A stretch of 19,465 bases of DNA from CAZQQN01 sp964549595 (GCA_964549595.1 CAZJWK010000048.1:1-19465); one strand, 5' to 3'; positions 1 through 7,933 are shown, counted from the stretch's first letter. Program-made: numbers and translations. Notes: generated by a model not told the origin, from the letters alone.

Positions 1-74
1 CCGAATCCCCCAACGCCCAACCGCACTACAACCTTATTACTACGTATTACCACTTGTTACTACGTGTTACTATT
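1..74. repeat. Direct repeat copy 1 with two 20-bp tandem units
   Basis: The first 52 bases match the copy starting at 179 exactly, so the element probably extends left beyond the window. After a 32-base leader come two tandem 20-bp units (33-52 and 53-72). The first is cttattactacgtattacca and the second differs from it at two positions (a to g). Each unit contains a TACGT core. Confidence 0.8.
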
Positions 75-178
75 CCCACGATAAACCTTTCCTTCTCCCA
101 AAGGGAATCCAACCCCTCAGAATCACCCTTATTTCAACGGTGTTTCTACGGTATTTCTACATATTTCTATCATGTTTC

Positions 179-272
179 CCGAATCCCCCAACGCCCAACC
201 GCACTACAACCTTATTACTACGTATTACCACTTATTACTACGTATTACCACTTGTTACTACGTGTTACTATT
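179..272. repeat. Direct repeat copy 2 with three 20-bp tandem units
   Basis: This is a second copy of the segment at 1-74. It has the same leader (179-210) followed by three 20-bp units (211-230, 231-250, 251-270) instead of two. The first two units are identical and the last carries the same two changes as the last unit of copy 1. The copies therefore differ by exactly one unit, as expected from slippage or unequal recombination. The function is unknown. Confidence 0.8.
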
Positions 273-336
273 GTGTTTCCAGAAATGTTATTCAAGGATC
301 ATATTATCTTCAAAGCTTGAAACCTTTGCCCTTTAC

Positions 337-909
337 TCATTCCGGTTTTCCTGCGCTGGTATCCGTTAAATTTTCAGCCCGTTCTTCCCGCATTTTTTCA
401 GCTTGTTCAAGCTGCTCCTTGGTGGACATCCCTAAACCCTCTAAAGATAATTTGACGTCCTGGGTCAATTCATGGTCGGGATATTTTTCCAGAAAGGTTT
501 CATACTTTTCTCTTGCCAAATCTTGCTGATCGAGTTTCTGATACATAAAACCCTGGGTAAACAATGCAAAAGGTGCTTTCTCGTGGTCAGGGTGTTCCTT
601 TCGCAATTGCTTTAACCCATCCAATGCTTTTTTGGGATTTTTCAGGTAGTTAAAATGGTAATTGGCCAGGGTATACATATACTCGGGCTTAATGGTATCC
701 TTGGGATACTTTTGAATATACGCTTTTAAATGGTTGGTGATTTTGGCAGCATACCTTCTTAAAGAATCAGGCTTTACATGCGCTCGGAGAGAATCCTGAA
801 GCATGGCAATGGTATCCCGTTTTGCTTTTTTTACCGCTTCCGTGTTTTCAGAGGAACAACCCACTAAATGGACGCTAAGAAGAAAGGAGATCAAAACCAG
901 AATTCGCAT
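337..909 (-). CDS. TPR-containing lipoprotein
   Basis: This encodes a 190-residue predicted lipoprotein. The N-terminus is a short hydrophobic signal peptide ending in a lipobox, LVGC, with Cys18 as the likely lipidated residue. Residues about 55-160 form tetratricopeptide-like helical pairs; two recognisable blocks are rich in the pattern xxYPKD/YPDH followed by xxxALxxLAxxxF. The C-terminal 30 residues are charged and probably disordered. Small TPR lipoproteins of this kind (BamD-like or YbgF-like) act as scaffolds on the periplasmic face of a membrane. The ligand here is unknown and I see no BamD-specific feature. The gene starts 21 bp after the ChaN-like gene on the same strand, so the two are probably co-transcribed. 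The ATG at 907-909 directly precedes the signal peptide, so the start is secure. Confidence 0.8.
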   Translation of the reverse strand: MRILVLISFLLSVHLVGCSSENTEAVKKAKRDTIAMLQDSLRAHVKPDSLRRYAAKITNHLKAYIQKYPKDTIKPEYMYTLANYHFNYLKNPKKALDGLKQLRKEHPDHEKAPFALFTQGFMYQKLDQQDLAREKYETFLEKYPDHELTQDVKLSLEGLGMSTKEQLEQAEKMREERAENLTDTSAGKPE

Positions 910-930
910 ATTCCTAATTTTACCACAAAA

Positions 931-1791
931 TTAATAAGATTTGGTCATATCTTTGGGTATAGCGAGGATAAAATCAGCTTTCCCCTGATGCTTTGATTTC
1001 AGGGTATCAACGTTTTCCTGTTCCACGGTTGAGAGGGTTAAGATCTCCAAATCATTATTGTTTTGTTTTAAATACCGGTAAATGCAACATTTATTATCGG
1101 AATGAAAATTTCCGTTAAAATGAAGCATGGTTTCGTCACTTTTTCTATTTTGCTTTATTGCCCAGGCCATTGTGGCATCCTTTACTGCCTGGGCTTCTGC
1201 CATGTGCTCCATTTTGCTATGAATACCCATTTTTTGGATTTTTTGGTAAGCCGGCGATTCCAAATTCATTTGTATCGGTAAAGGAGGCAAATACCGCCTG
1301 GCTTTTTTACCAAATGTATCCAATGCCTCTGATCCGTTATAAGCCACAAAATTGGCATAGCGTCTGGGTATATTGGTTCCGACAAAATCCAACCCTTTTC
1401 GGTTGGCAAACGCCAAAAGGGGTTTGTAATCGGTTTCGTAATTATCCCATAAGCTCGCTGCTTTTTCGAAATGCTTCCTTTTAATCAGCCCATTCAAATA
1501 TTCATCAATCAAAATCTGCTCATCCCTTTCGAACATTTCAGCCCCCAATAAAAGGGAATCTCCGATATTCCGGTAAAGTCCTTTGGCCAATTCCAATTCC
1601 AGCCAATGGGCAAGGGAATTATTGTGTTTCTCTCCAAATAACACGACATCTGCTTTTTCAGCTTGAGTAATGATTTTACCAAAATCCGTCTTTTTCCCGT
1701 CATGGGTAAAAACTTGATAAGCAGGTTTATGAGCGCTTACAAAAGCCAGAAAAATGACCGAAAATATTAAGAAGGGGATAAGCCTGTTCAT
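931..1791 (-). CDS. ChaN-like secreted protein (haem-binding uptake, Tiki fold)
   Basis: This encodes a 286-residue protein with an N-terminal signal peptide (residues 1-20, ending FVSA) followed by a ChaN/DUF399-type domain. Visible motifs are GEKH at 53-56, an EMFERD segment at about 85-90, and a GNFHSD segment near residue 230, where the family has a conserved GN-x-H. ChaN proteins bind haem and are linked to iron uptake, and the fold is related to Tiki-type peptidases and erythromycin esterases. Whether this one binds haem cannot be read from sequence. A longer frame opens at a TTG at 1815, but that codon lies inside a good -7 promoter element (1813-1820). I therefore chose the ATG at 1791, which also puts the signal peptide at the very N-terminus. 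It has no lipobox, so it is probably periplasmic. It is the likely first gene of a two-gene operon with the TPR lipoprotein. Confidence 0.78.
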   Translation of the reverse strand: MNRLIPFLIFSVIFLAFVSAHKPAYQVFTHDGKKTDFGKIITQAEKADVVLFGEKHNNSLAHWLELELAKGLYRNIGDSLLLGAEMFERDEQILIDEYLNGLIKRKHFEKAASLWDNYETDYKPLLAFANRKGLDFVGTNIPRRYANFVAYNGSEALDTFGKKARRYLPPLPIQMNLESPAYQKIQKMGIHSKMEHMAEAQAVKDATMAWAIKQNRKSDETMLHFNGNFHSDNKCCIYRYLKQNNNDLEILTLSTVEQENVDTLKSKHQGKADFILAIPKDMTKSY

Positions 1792-1812
1792 AAAGCATTT
1801 ATTTTTGCTTAG

Positions 1813-1820
1813 CAAATATA
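1813..1820 (-). promoter_or_regulatory. Candidate -7 box for the chaN-like operon
   Basis: Read on the minus strand this is TATATTTG, an exact match to the Bacteroidota -7 consensus TAnnTTTG, 21 bases before the chosen ATG. The only clear TTTG further upstream is 28 bases away, longer than usual, so the -33 element is uncertain. Confidence 0.45.
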
Positions 1821-1878
1821 TTCAGAATAAAACCTAATTTTGGGCTAACAAAGATCAGGAAAGAATAACCTATTTTGC

Positions 1879-1886
1879 TAACTTTG
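1879..1886 (+). promoter_or_regulatory. Candidate -7 box for the PGI/PMI-family gene
   Basis: TAACTTTG matches the Bacteroidota -7 consensus TAnnTTTG and lies 25 bases before the GTG start at 1912. No well-spaced TTTG -33 partner is visible. The divergent region 1792-1911 therefore seems to carry back-to-back promoters for the chaN-like operon and this gene. Confidence 0.4.
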
Positions 1887-1911
1887 TCTTCAAACCCTAA
1901 AAAACAAACTT

Positions 1912-2889
1912 GTGCAATACCAAAGAGCAGATTTGGCTTATTTCCCTTACCAAATTGAGTATGCCCTTAACCATTATCAACCTCATCAATTTCACATAGA
2001 AAACTTCCGGAATGTGGTTATTGGTGGGTTAGGCGGATCCGGAATTGCCGGTCATTTTGTGAAGAATTTTTTTTACGACAAAGCCACGCTTCCCATAGAA
2101 GTGGTCTCTGAATATCGTCCGCCTGATTACGTGGATAAAAACACCATGTTAATCCTGAGCTCTTATTCAGGGAATACGGAGGAAACGCTGGAATTAGCCG
2201 AATGGGCCCAAAAGAGGGAAGCAACAGTCCTGACCATTACAACCGGCGGAGCACTTGAAAAATTAGCCAAAAAGAATGGCTGGCCTGTTTTTTATGCTGA
2301 GTCCGGCTTTCAGCCCAGAATGGCTTTAGGCTATTCCTTAACCTATTTACTCTTGGTTTTAAATGAATTAATGGGACTTAATTACGAGGAAAAGCTTAGG
2401 GAAATTGCTGAAGACACTAAGGATACGGAATATATCATTTCAATGGCCGAAGGATATTTCCATCAACTTAAGGATGAAAGAGGCCATAAATTTATCATCC
2501 TTACGGACCATCACACTTTTCCTGTAGGGTTGAGGTTTTGCCAGCAGTTACAGGAAAATGCCAAAACGGAGGCATTTGTACACCGCCTTCCCGAAGCGAA
2601 TCACAATGTCATCGAGTCCTATTATGGGGATCTGAAATCCCATTTTATTTTATTGAACAGCCATTGGCATACACGGCTTGATGTGAGGTTTGATTTTGTT
2701 AGAGAGCTCCTGGAGAAAAATGGGAATCAGGTGCTTGAAATTCCCCTTAAGGACCATTCTTTAAGGCAACTTATCAATACCACCTTTTTACTGGACTGGA
2801 TGGCGTTACTTACTGCCGATAAAAAAGCCGTCAACTCCTTAGAAATACCCAATATTAAAGCCCTGAAAAGCCTCCTGTCAAAATCTTAA
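1912..2889 (+). CDS. Bifunctional phosphoglucose/phosphomannose isomerase family (SIS domain)
   Basis: This encodes a 325-residue cytoplasmic protein, matching the usual length of the two-SIS-domain PGI/PMI family. That family interconverts glucose-6-phosphate or mannose-6-phosphate with fructose-6-phosphate. The first SIS domain shows the phosphosugar-binding loop GGLGGSGIAG (38-47) and the serine-rich SSYSGNTEET segment (83-92). The second domain contains LPEANHN, whose Glu and His fit the catalytic acid/base region of the family. The translation starts at a GTG, since no in-frame ATG gives a complete N-terminus and the segment after it already reads like the family. The gene stands alone, divergent from the chaN-like operon and 75 bp before the CHAT gene. 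I leave the symbol blank because the family is distinct from canonical pgi and its true substrate is not readable. Confidence 0.85.
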   Translation: MQYQRADLAYFPYQIEYALNHYQPHQFHIENFRNVVIGGLGGSGIAGHFVKNFFYDKATLPIEVVSEYRPPDYVDKNTMLILSSYSGNTEETLELAEWAQKREATVLTITTGGALEKLAKKNGWPVFYAESGFQPRMALGYSLTYLLLVLNELMGLNYEEKLREIAEDTKDTEYIISMAEGYFHQLKDERGHKFIILTDHHTFPVGLRFCQQLQENAKTEAFVHRLPEANHNVIESYYGDLKSHFILLNSHWHTRLDVRFDFVRELLEKNGNQVLEIPLKDHSLRQLINTTFLLDWMALLTADKKAVNSLEIPNIKALKSLLSKS

Positions 2890-2911
2890 GGAGCAAAAAT
2901 CATTAAATAAA

Positions 2912-2952
2912 CCGGGATTTTATAAAAAATCTTTAATTTAAGCCCTTATTTG
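2912..2952 (+). promoter_or_regulatory. Promoter-like block upstream of the CHAT gene, shared with the sigma gene
   Basis: The block runs CCGGG (2912-2916), TAAAAAAT-C-TTTAAT (2923-2937) and TATTTG (2947-2952), ending 12 bases before the ATG. A similar order (CCGGG, TAAAAAAT, TTTAAT, TACTTG) occurs on the minus strand just before the sigma-factor gene. It could be the site recognised by that sigma factor or by a common regulator. The blocks are A/T-rich, so chance similarity is possible. Confidence 0.3.
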
Positions 2953-2964
2953 AGTAAATGCTTT

Positions 2965-5900
2965 ATGGCTCGTTTTAGAAAAAATATTTGGGTAATATTA
3001 GGCATCTGGTTTTTAGGTCAGGGCTTAACCCCGGATTTATCAAAAGCCGGTAAATCAATAACCGCTGAGGAGGAATTTTCATCTTCGCAAAATTCCGTTA
3101 AAACTTTTGTAGAAAAAGGTGACCAAAACTTTGAGGAGGGAAATTTTGAGAAGGCCCTTAAATACTACAATAAGGCATTTAATACCCTGTCCTTCGAAAA
3201 GGATAAAGCTCAATACCTGAAAATCGGTAATAAAAAGCTTCATTTATTAATTGAAAATGCTGGGATCTCTGCATATCACCCATTTGCTGAAAAGCTGCTT
3301 GAGAAAAGTCATGTAATTAAATATCAAAATCCTGCTTTGCATGTCCGCACCCTGAGGTTGGTTGCCCAAACCTATCTGGCCAATAAAAAAGACCTCTCAA
3401 AAGCCAAAAAACTTTTAACAGAAGGGGTAAATTTCCATAAGAACAACGTAGACGGACATTACGAAAAACTGGCATTCCTTAATAGCTATCTTGGTTTATT
3501 GGAGCACTTTGAGAATGATTTCAAGGCTTGTAGATCCTATCTAAAAAAGGCAGAGCGATTAATTCAGCGACATAACCTGAAGGACATTCATTTAAAAGCT
3601 GTGAGCTATCGTTATAAAGGGCATTATTATCAAAAAATTAAGGAACTGGATAGCTGTCTAAAGTTTTATAAAGCGTCTTTTAACCTGGTTAAAAAAAATA
3701 ACCCACCCGGCCATCCCTTTTTGGCCAAATATTACAGTGACCTGCTCGGGATTTACAGAATGCTTGGGCAAGAGGATTCCGCATTTCATTATGGGAAAAA
3801 AGCCCTGTCAAACTTAAAGAAAAACAACCTTGTCAATTCCCGAAACGGGGCACTGGCTTACTTACGTTTGGGAACCCTGTCCTATTCAAGAAGAAACCTG
3901 GAAAAGGCGTTATTGTATCACAACAAAAGCCTTGAAATATACCAATCCCTTAAAAATACCCGGCCTCATAATCTTTTAAATGTTTACCATGGATTGGGCG
4001 TTGTGACCCAGAAATTGGGTTATCAGGAAAAATCCCGAAAATACTTACAAAAGGGGTTGAATTTGGACTTACCCCGGGAAGATCGAACAATAACCTTTGC
4101 CAAGGCACCCATTTACTACAACCTGGGAAGGAACTTATTGGCAAAGAATTCCCATGAAAAGGCCATTGACCATTTCAATAAAGCCATTAACATTTATGAG
4201 GTAAAGCTGCCCAACAAAAACCCTTATCTACACACCATTAAAATCTTCCTGGCTAAATCCTACGTGTTAAACGGCGCATTTGCAAAAGCCAGAACCTTAA
4301 TAGCCCAGGAAAAAAACTATTATTCCAAAAGGAGGAATAAACCTACCTTTAAAAGGTTATATTACCTGTTGAGGGATTTAGAAACGCTTTTATTAAGAAA
4401 GGAAGGAAGGTATGATAGTGCGTTAAGAATCCATCAAAAGCTTATTAAGGACAACTCAGTAAATTTTAACCCTCAAAATCTAAGGCAAAATCCTCCCCTG
4501 AATAAGCTGATTAATATCAAATACTTTCGCAGCAATGTTTTGAACGCCAAAGCAAAAACCCTTTACTTAAAGTACAAAAGGACGAATGGCCTTAAGTACC
4601 TAAAATCTGCCTACCAAACTTATTCCCTGATTGACAGTATTCAAAAAAGGTACAACCAAAAAATAAAATTAAAAAGAGAAAAAGCCTTTTACAAAAGGAT
4701 ATTTAAGGACCAATCGGCTACGGGGTTTAAAATAATTTTTGAACTCATTCAGAGGACGCCTTCCGTAAAATCCAGACGTAAGTATCTTAAAAAAGCCTTT
4801 TATTTTGCGGAATCTGACAAAGCGGCTTTACTGATGCAATCCTTGTCTGAAAAAGCACTCCAGGATTCAAAAGGTTTACCGGATTCGTTCCTTAACAAAT
4901 TAAAAAAGTGCCAAAGCAGGTTAAAAAAAGTACAAAACAACATTTACCAAACCCGGGACACACTAAAACAGTACAACCTCCAGGAAAAAAAGCTCAGGAT
5001 CAAGAAACAGCAAAGGGAGCTTTATGCTCAAGTGAAAGTAAATTTCCCGAAAGTGTACCGAAAAAACCTCCATTCTTCTGCCATCAAACTAAATAAGTTA
5101 CAAAAATCGCTTGAAGCGCATAATAAGAACCTTATCGAGTACTATTATTATGATAGCCTGCTATTCGGTATGGTTATCACTCCGGAAGATATTTTCCTCA
5201 GAAAACTTCCTAATCCGGATGATTCCCTGTCGGCTTACATTGAAAAAATCAGAAAGGGATTCAATGAGCAAGGGGACTTTGCCTCCCATACAGCCCACCA
5301 ACTTTACAAAATATTGTTTCAAAAGTTGGCAAAGGATTTAAATAAAACCGAGGTTGTGATTATTCCCCATGGAAAAATGGGTTATATACCCTTTGAGGTG
5401 CTTCTGCAATCCCATAAACCAAAATCGAATCTGAAAGACAAACCTTATTTAATCAAACAATATGCGTTTAGTTATTCTCCTTCTGCTACTTTATGGAATA
5501 CCCTTAGGGATAGAGCAAAACAGAGGGCGAAAAACCAATACATTGGGTTTACACCTCAATTCAGGAATAAAAAACCCCTTAAAAAGGACCCTTTGCTTTC
5601 TGAAAAAAACGCCGATTCAGAAGCCCATTTAAAAAGCTTGCCTTATTCAAATTTAGAAATCAAAAAGGCCAAAGATTACTGGAATGGGAAAAGTTTCTTC
5701 GGGGAAAACGCAACAGAATCCTTATTTAAGCAGAAGGCTCCTAATAGTAAAGTCATTCATTTGGCTACTCATGGGCTAATTGATGATAGAAACCCCGCTT
5801 ACAACAGGCTATATTTCGCCCCTGATTCCACTTCCCCCGAAGATGGAATACTCCATACCTATGAAGTTTACGATTTGAATTTGCGCACTGAATTGGCGGT

Positions 5901-6309
5901 TCTTAGCGCTTGTAATACGGGATATGGTAAAATATACGAAGGTTCAGGAATCATGAGTTTAGCAAAAGGGTTTAAAATCGCCGGCTGCGAAAATATTCTC
6001 ATGACCCTTTGGTCAGTAAATGACAGAGCAGGGGCAACCTTAGTGGAAGACTTCTACGAAAACCTTCAAATGGGATTTAAAAAAAGCAAAGCTTTGAGAA
6101 GGGCAAAACTTAATTACCTGAAGAACAATGACCCGACAAATGCCAACCCTTATTTCTGGGGCGGTTTCGTATTAATGGGAAGCAAAAAGGCGGTAGAAAA
6201 ACCGGACTTCTCTTACAATTGGATTTTCTTTTCAGTGAGCGGAACCCTCCTTTTAATCCTTTTTATCGGGATAATCACATTGAGAAACCGAAAGAAAGCA
6301 GGCGCTTAA
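2965..6309 (+). CDS. Secreted, membrane-anchored TPR-CHAT protein (caspase-like peptidase)
   Basis: This encodes a 1114-residue multidomain protein. The N-terminus is a signal peptide or anchor (about residues 5-28). A long array of TPR-type helical repeats (about 45-560) and a charged helical, probably coiled-coil segment (about 600-720) follow. Next is a CHAT domain (about 755-1075) and a single C-terminal membrane helix (about 1086-1106) with a basic tail, RNRKK. The CHAT catalytic pair is intact: His936 in HLATHG and Cys983 in LSACNTG. It should therefore be an active cysteine peptidase of the caspase/separase clan. The predicted topology puts TPR and CHAT domains in the periplasm, tethered to the inner membrane. 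The frame extends to a TTG at 2950. I prefer the ATG at 2965 because it sits in the TTTATG context common here and starts the signal peptide. The stop overlaps by 4 bp the stop of the convergent anti-sigma gene, which suggests a functional set. The substrate is unknown. Confidence 0.88.
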   Translation: MARFRKNIWVILGIWFLGQGLTPDLSKAGKSITAEEEFSSSQNSVKTFVEKGDQNFEEGNFEKALKYYNKAFNTLSFEKDKAQYLKIGNKKLHLLIENAGISAYHPFAEKLLEKSHVIKYQNPALHVRTLRLVAQTYLANKKDLSKAKKLLTEGVNFHKNNVDGHYEKLAFLNSYLGLLEHFENDFKACRSYLKKAERLIQRHNLKDIHLKAVSYRYKGHYYQKIKELDSCLKFYKASFNLVKKNNPPGHPFLAKYYSDLLGIYRMLGQEDSAFHYGKKALSNLKKNNLVNSRNGALAYLRLGTLSYSRRNLEKALLYHNKSLEIYQSLKNTRPHNLLNVYHGLGVVTQKLGYQEKSRKYLQKGLNLDLPREDRTITFAKAPIYYNLGRNLLAKNSHEKAIDHFNKAINIYEVKLPNKNPYLHTIKIFLAKSYVLNGAFAKARTLIAQEKNYYSKRRNKPTFKRLYYLLRDLETLLLRKEGRYDSALRIHQKLIKDNSVNFNPQNLRQNPPLNKLINIKYFRSNVLNAKAKTLYLKYKRTNGLKYLKSAYQTYSLIDSIQKRYNQKIKLKREKAFYKRIFKDQSATGFKIIFELIQRTPSVKSRRKYLKKAFYFAESDKAALLMQSLSEKALQDSKGLPDSFLNKLKKCQSRLKKVQNNIYQTRDTLKQYNLQEKKLRIKKQQRELYAQVKVNFPKVYRKNLHSSAIKLNKLQKSLEAHNKNLIEYYYYDSLLFGMVITPEDIFLRKLPNPDDSLSAYIEKIRKGFNEQGDFASHTAHQLYKILFQKLAKDLNKTEVVIIPHGKMGYIPFEVLLQSHKPKSNLKDKPYLIKQYAFSYSPSATLWNTLRDRAKQRAKNQYIGFTPQFRNKKPLKKDPLLSEKNADSEAHLKSLPYSNLEIKKAKDYWNGKSFFGENATESLFKQKAPNSKVIHLATHGLIDDRNPAYNRLYFAPDSTSPEDGILHTYEVYDLNLRTELAVLSACNTGYGKIYEGSGIMSLAKGFKIAGCENILMTLWSVNDRAGATLVEDFYENLQMGFKKSKALRRAKLNYLKNNDPTNANPYFWGGFVLMGSKKAVEKPDFSYNWIFFSVSGTLLLILFIGIITLRNRKKAGA

Positions 6310-7076
6310 TTGTTTTTGATTTCGCCTTTCAATTCCATTCCTTTTTGGCAATAGTAATCGGAGTCTCCTTCGCAAAGGGCTTTTATAATGGATAGGGTTT
6401 TTTCCTGTTTTTGATCCCATAAGTAAGCCAGGGCTAAAAACCACTGCCGTTTGGGTTCATATTCTTTAGGTAACTGGTCTTCACTCTTCTCAAGAAATTG
6501 GACTGCTTTTTCCGGTTTATTGACAGACAAGTAAGCATTCCCCATGTAAAAATACAAAAGGCCAGAGCCATTGGCTTTTTCCACAGCCTTTTTAAAAAAG
6601 GGCATGGCTTTTTCATACCTACCTGCTGAATAATGACTCATGGCTTTGTCAATAAAATCTTGCTTGCTTTTTTGTGTTTGGCCACTCCGTTTTAAATTGG
6701 TTAAATGATTAGGGTAAGGTTCAAAATGCTTTTGCGCAATTGCTTGCGGGGAGGAATGCTGCCAAAAAACATTAAAGTAAAGAAAGAAGCCACCACCGAT
6801 AATTAACAATAAGCATGCTACCTTCCAAAAGTTTAATGATTTAACCTTGCCTTTATTATTTTTAGCCCTTTCGGCTTCCAAATTTTTCAAATATTCCTTG
6901 GTATCCTCCCTGAATTTAAGCTCCATCCCTTTCATTACAGTCCTATGGAAATCCACTTCATTTTTTAAATCTGGGGATTCCTCCATGGCACTTTCCAGTT
7001 CCTTTTTCTCTTCATCACTCATGTTTCCTTTCAAATACCTGACGATATCATCTATTTCATAACCATAATTTTCCAT
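6306..7076 (-). CDS. Single-pass anti-sigma-factor-like protein with periplasmic TPR domain
   Basis: This encodes a 256-residue protein. Residues 1-80 are acidic and helical, with a YLKGNMSDEEKKELE segment typical of Bacteroidota anti-sigma-type N-termini that bind a sigma factor in the cytoplasm. One membrane helix spans about 83-105, followed by a linker and TPR-like repeats at about 139-236, predicted to be periplasmic. There is no zinc-binding HxxxCxxC motif, so it is not a classical ZAS protein. The ATG at 7076 lies 2 bp after the sigma gene's TGA; an alternative TTG at 7082 would overlap that stop. The tight coupling strongly suggests sigma and anti-sigma partners. The TPR exterior could receive a signal from, or be the substrate of, the neighbouring TPR-CHAT protein; that is inference. 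Confidence 0.78.
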   Translation of the reverse strand: MENYGYEIDDIVRYLKGNMSDEEKKELESAMEESPDLKNEVDFHRTVMKGMELKFREDTKEYLKNLEAERAKNNKGKVKSLNFWKVACLLLIIGGGFFLYFNVFWQHSSPQAIAQKHFEPYPNHLTNLKRSGQTQKSKQDFIDKAMSHYSAGRYEKAMPFFKKAVEKANGSGLLYFYMGNAYLSVNKPEKAVQFLEKSEDQLPKEYEPKRQWFLALAYLWDQKQEKTLSIIKALCEGDSDYYCQKGMELKGEIKNN

Positions 7077-7078
7077 AA

Positions 7079-7651
7079 TCAAAACTTTAAAGAATTTCTC
7101 AATTTCTCAATACATCTATATTTGAGGGACTTTAAGACCTTTTTATTTTTATAGCCCAAATCTTCTGCAATAGTAGATAAAACCTTGCCCTCCATATAAT
7201 AAGCTTTCAAAATTTTTCTGCATGGTGATTGAAGCATATTTAATCGTTCCCTTACTTCCTGCGCTTCTTCTTCTTTTTCAAACGGTTTAACCCAAAAATC
7301 CGGGTTGATTGCTAAATCATCGTCTATTTCGCCCATCAAATCTTGTTTATAATCCGTATTCAAATAATTAAATATTAACTTTTTTCCAATGGCAAACAAT
7401 AAAGTTTTAACACGCACATCAGAATCATCAAGTTTACCCCTTACAGCATTGGTGTATAAACCAGCAATGGCTTCCTGAAAAATATCTAATCCTGATTCTT
7501 CAGGCACATCAAAACGTTTATTCAACCAAAGCAAAAACTCTTCTCTGTAATGACTATAAATGGCTTTAAAAACATATTCATCACCGTTTTTTAAGGCTTC
7601 TAATAATTCCTCATCATTAACATTGGCTTCTATATACTTAGTATATTTCAT
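7079..7651 (-). CDS. ECF-type RNA polymerase sigma-70 factor
   Basis: This encodes a 190-residue sigma factor with region 2 (about 15-95; a DIFQEAIAGLY segment that matches the region 2 core helix) and region 4 (about 130-186; the turn LSTIAEDLGYKNKKVLKSLKYRC is the DNA-binding helix-turn-helix). There is no region 1 or 3, so it belongs to the ECF group. The linker between regions is acidic. The frame opens at a TTG at 7660 (M-C-F-M), but I chose the ATG at 7651 because it has the TTTATG context seen at several starts here and the first residues then match the family. The gene is first in a two-gene operon with the anti-sigma-like protein. The promoter-like block upstream (7658-7691) resembles that of the CHAT gene, consistent with autoregulation. 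Confidence 0.88.
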   Translation of the reverse strand: MKYTKYIEANVNDEELLEALKNGDEYVFKAIYSHYREEFLLWLNKRFDVPEESGLDIFQEAIAGLYTNAVRGKLDDSDVRVKTLLFAIGKKLIFNYLNTDYKQDLMGEIDDDLAINPDFWVKPFEKEEEAQEVRERLNMLQSPCRKILKAYYMEGKVLSTIAEDLGYKNKKVLKSLKYRCIEKLRNSLKF

Positions 7652-7657
7652 AAAACA

Positions 7658-7691
7658 CAAGTAAACAGTTCATTAAAATTTTTTAACCCGG
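7658..7691 (-). promoter_or_regulatory. Promoter-like block upstream of the sigma gene, shared with the CHAT gene
   Basis: On the minus strand it reads CCGGG (7691-7687), TTAAAAAATTTTAAT (7686-7672) and TACTTG (7663-7658), the last 6 bases before the ATG at 7651. The order and much of the sequence parallel the block before the CHAT gene (2912-2952). That would fit a common regulon, possibly directed by the sigma factor itself. A/T richness limits confidence. Confidence 0.3.
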
Positions 7692-7933
7692 AGGCTTTAA
7701 TCCTTTATTGACAGTAAATTAAAACTTTCAAGATAAAATCTTATTTAATTCCCGGTTCAAAACTAAAGGAAATGTAAAGTTTTTTGAGGCTATTTACAGT
7801 TAAGCCCTTTATGAATCAAAGAATTTAGGCACTGAAAATCAAAAGGTTACACATTCTTTTAAATTTTTTTGGGATTCTTTGTTTACCAATGTTTTTGAAA
7901 TTTCACTAAGGGAAAAAATAAATGGTACTTCCT

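Larger units (their letters stand above)
1..336. other. Gene-free left edge with duplicated sequence
   Basis: I see no convincing gene in this stretch. Open frames exist on the plus strand, but they run through the repeats, have low-complexity Tyr/Thr/Leu-rich translations and run antisense into the downstream lipoprotein gene. The stretch holds two copies of one segment (1-74 and 179-272). Between them, around 140-178, is a run of loose 10-11-bp near-repeats built on a 'tttcta' core. It lies downstream of the minus-strand gene pair ending at 337. No clear hairpin terminator for that pair was found. Confidence 0.6.

Noticed and set aside
1..272. Possible CRISPR array
   Set aside because: The 20-bp units are head-to-tail without spacers, too few, and no cas gene is present.
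54..529. Overlapping plus-strand open frames of 65-129 codons
   Set aside because: They are translations of the repeats and of the antisense strand of the lipoprotein gene, with biased low-complexity composition and no recognisable domain.
2965..6309. Type III-E CRISPR (Craspase) locus
   Set aside because: The TPR-CHAT, anti-sigma and sigma set resembles its effector arm, but no gRAMP/Cas7-11 gene, no Cas1 and no repeat array occur in the window.
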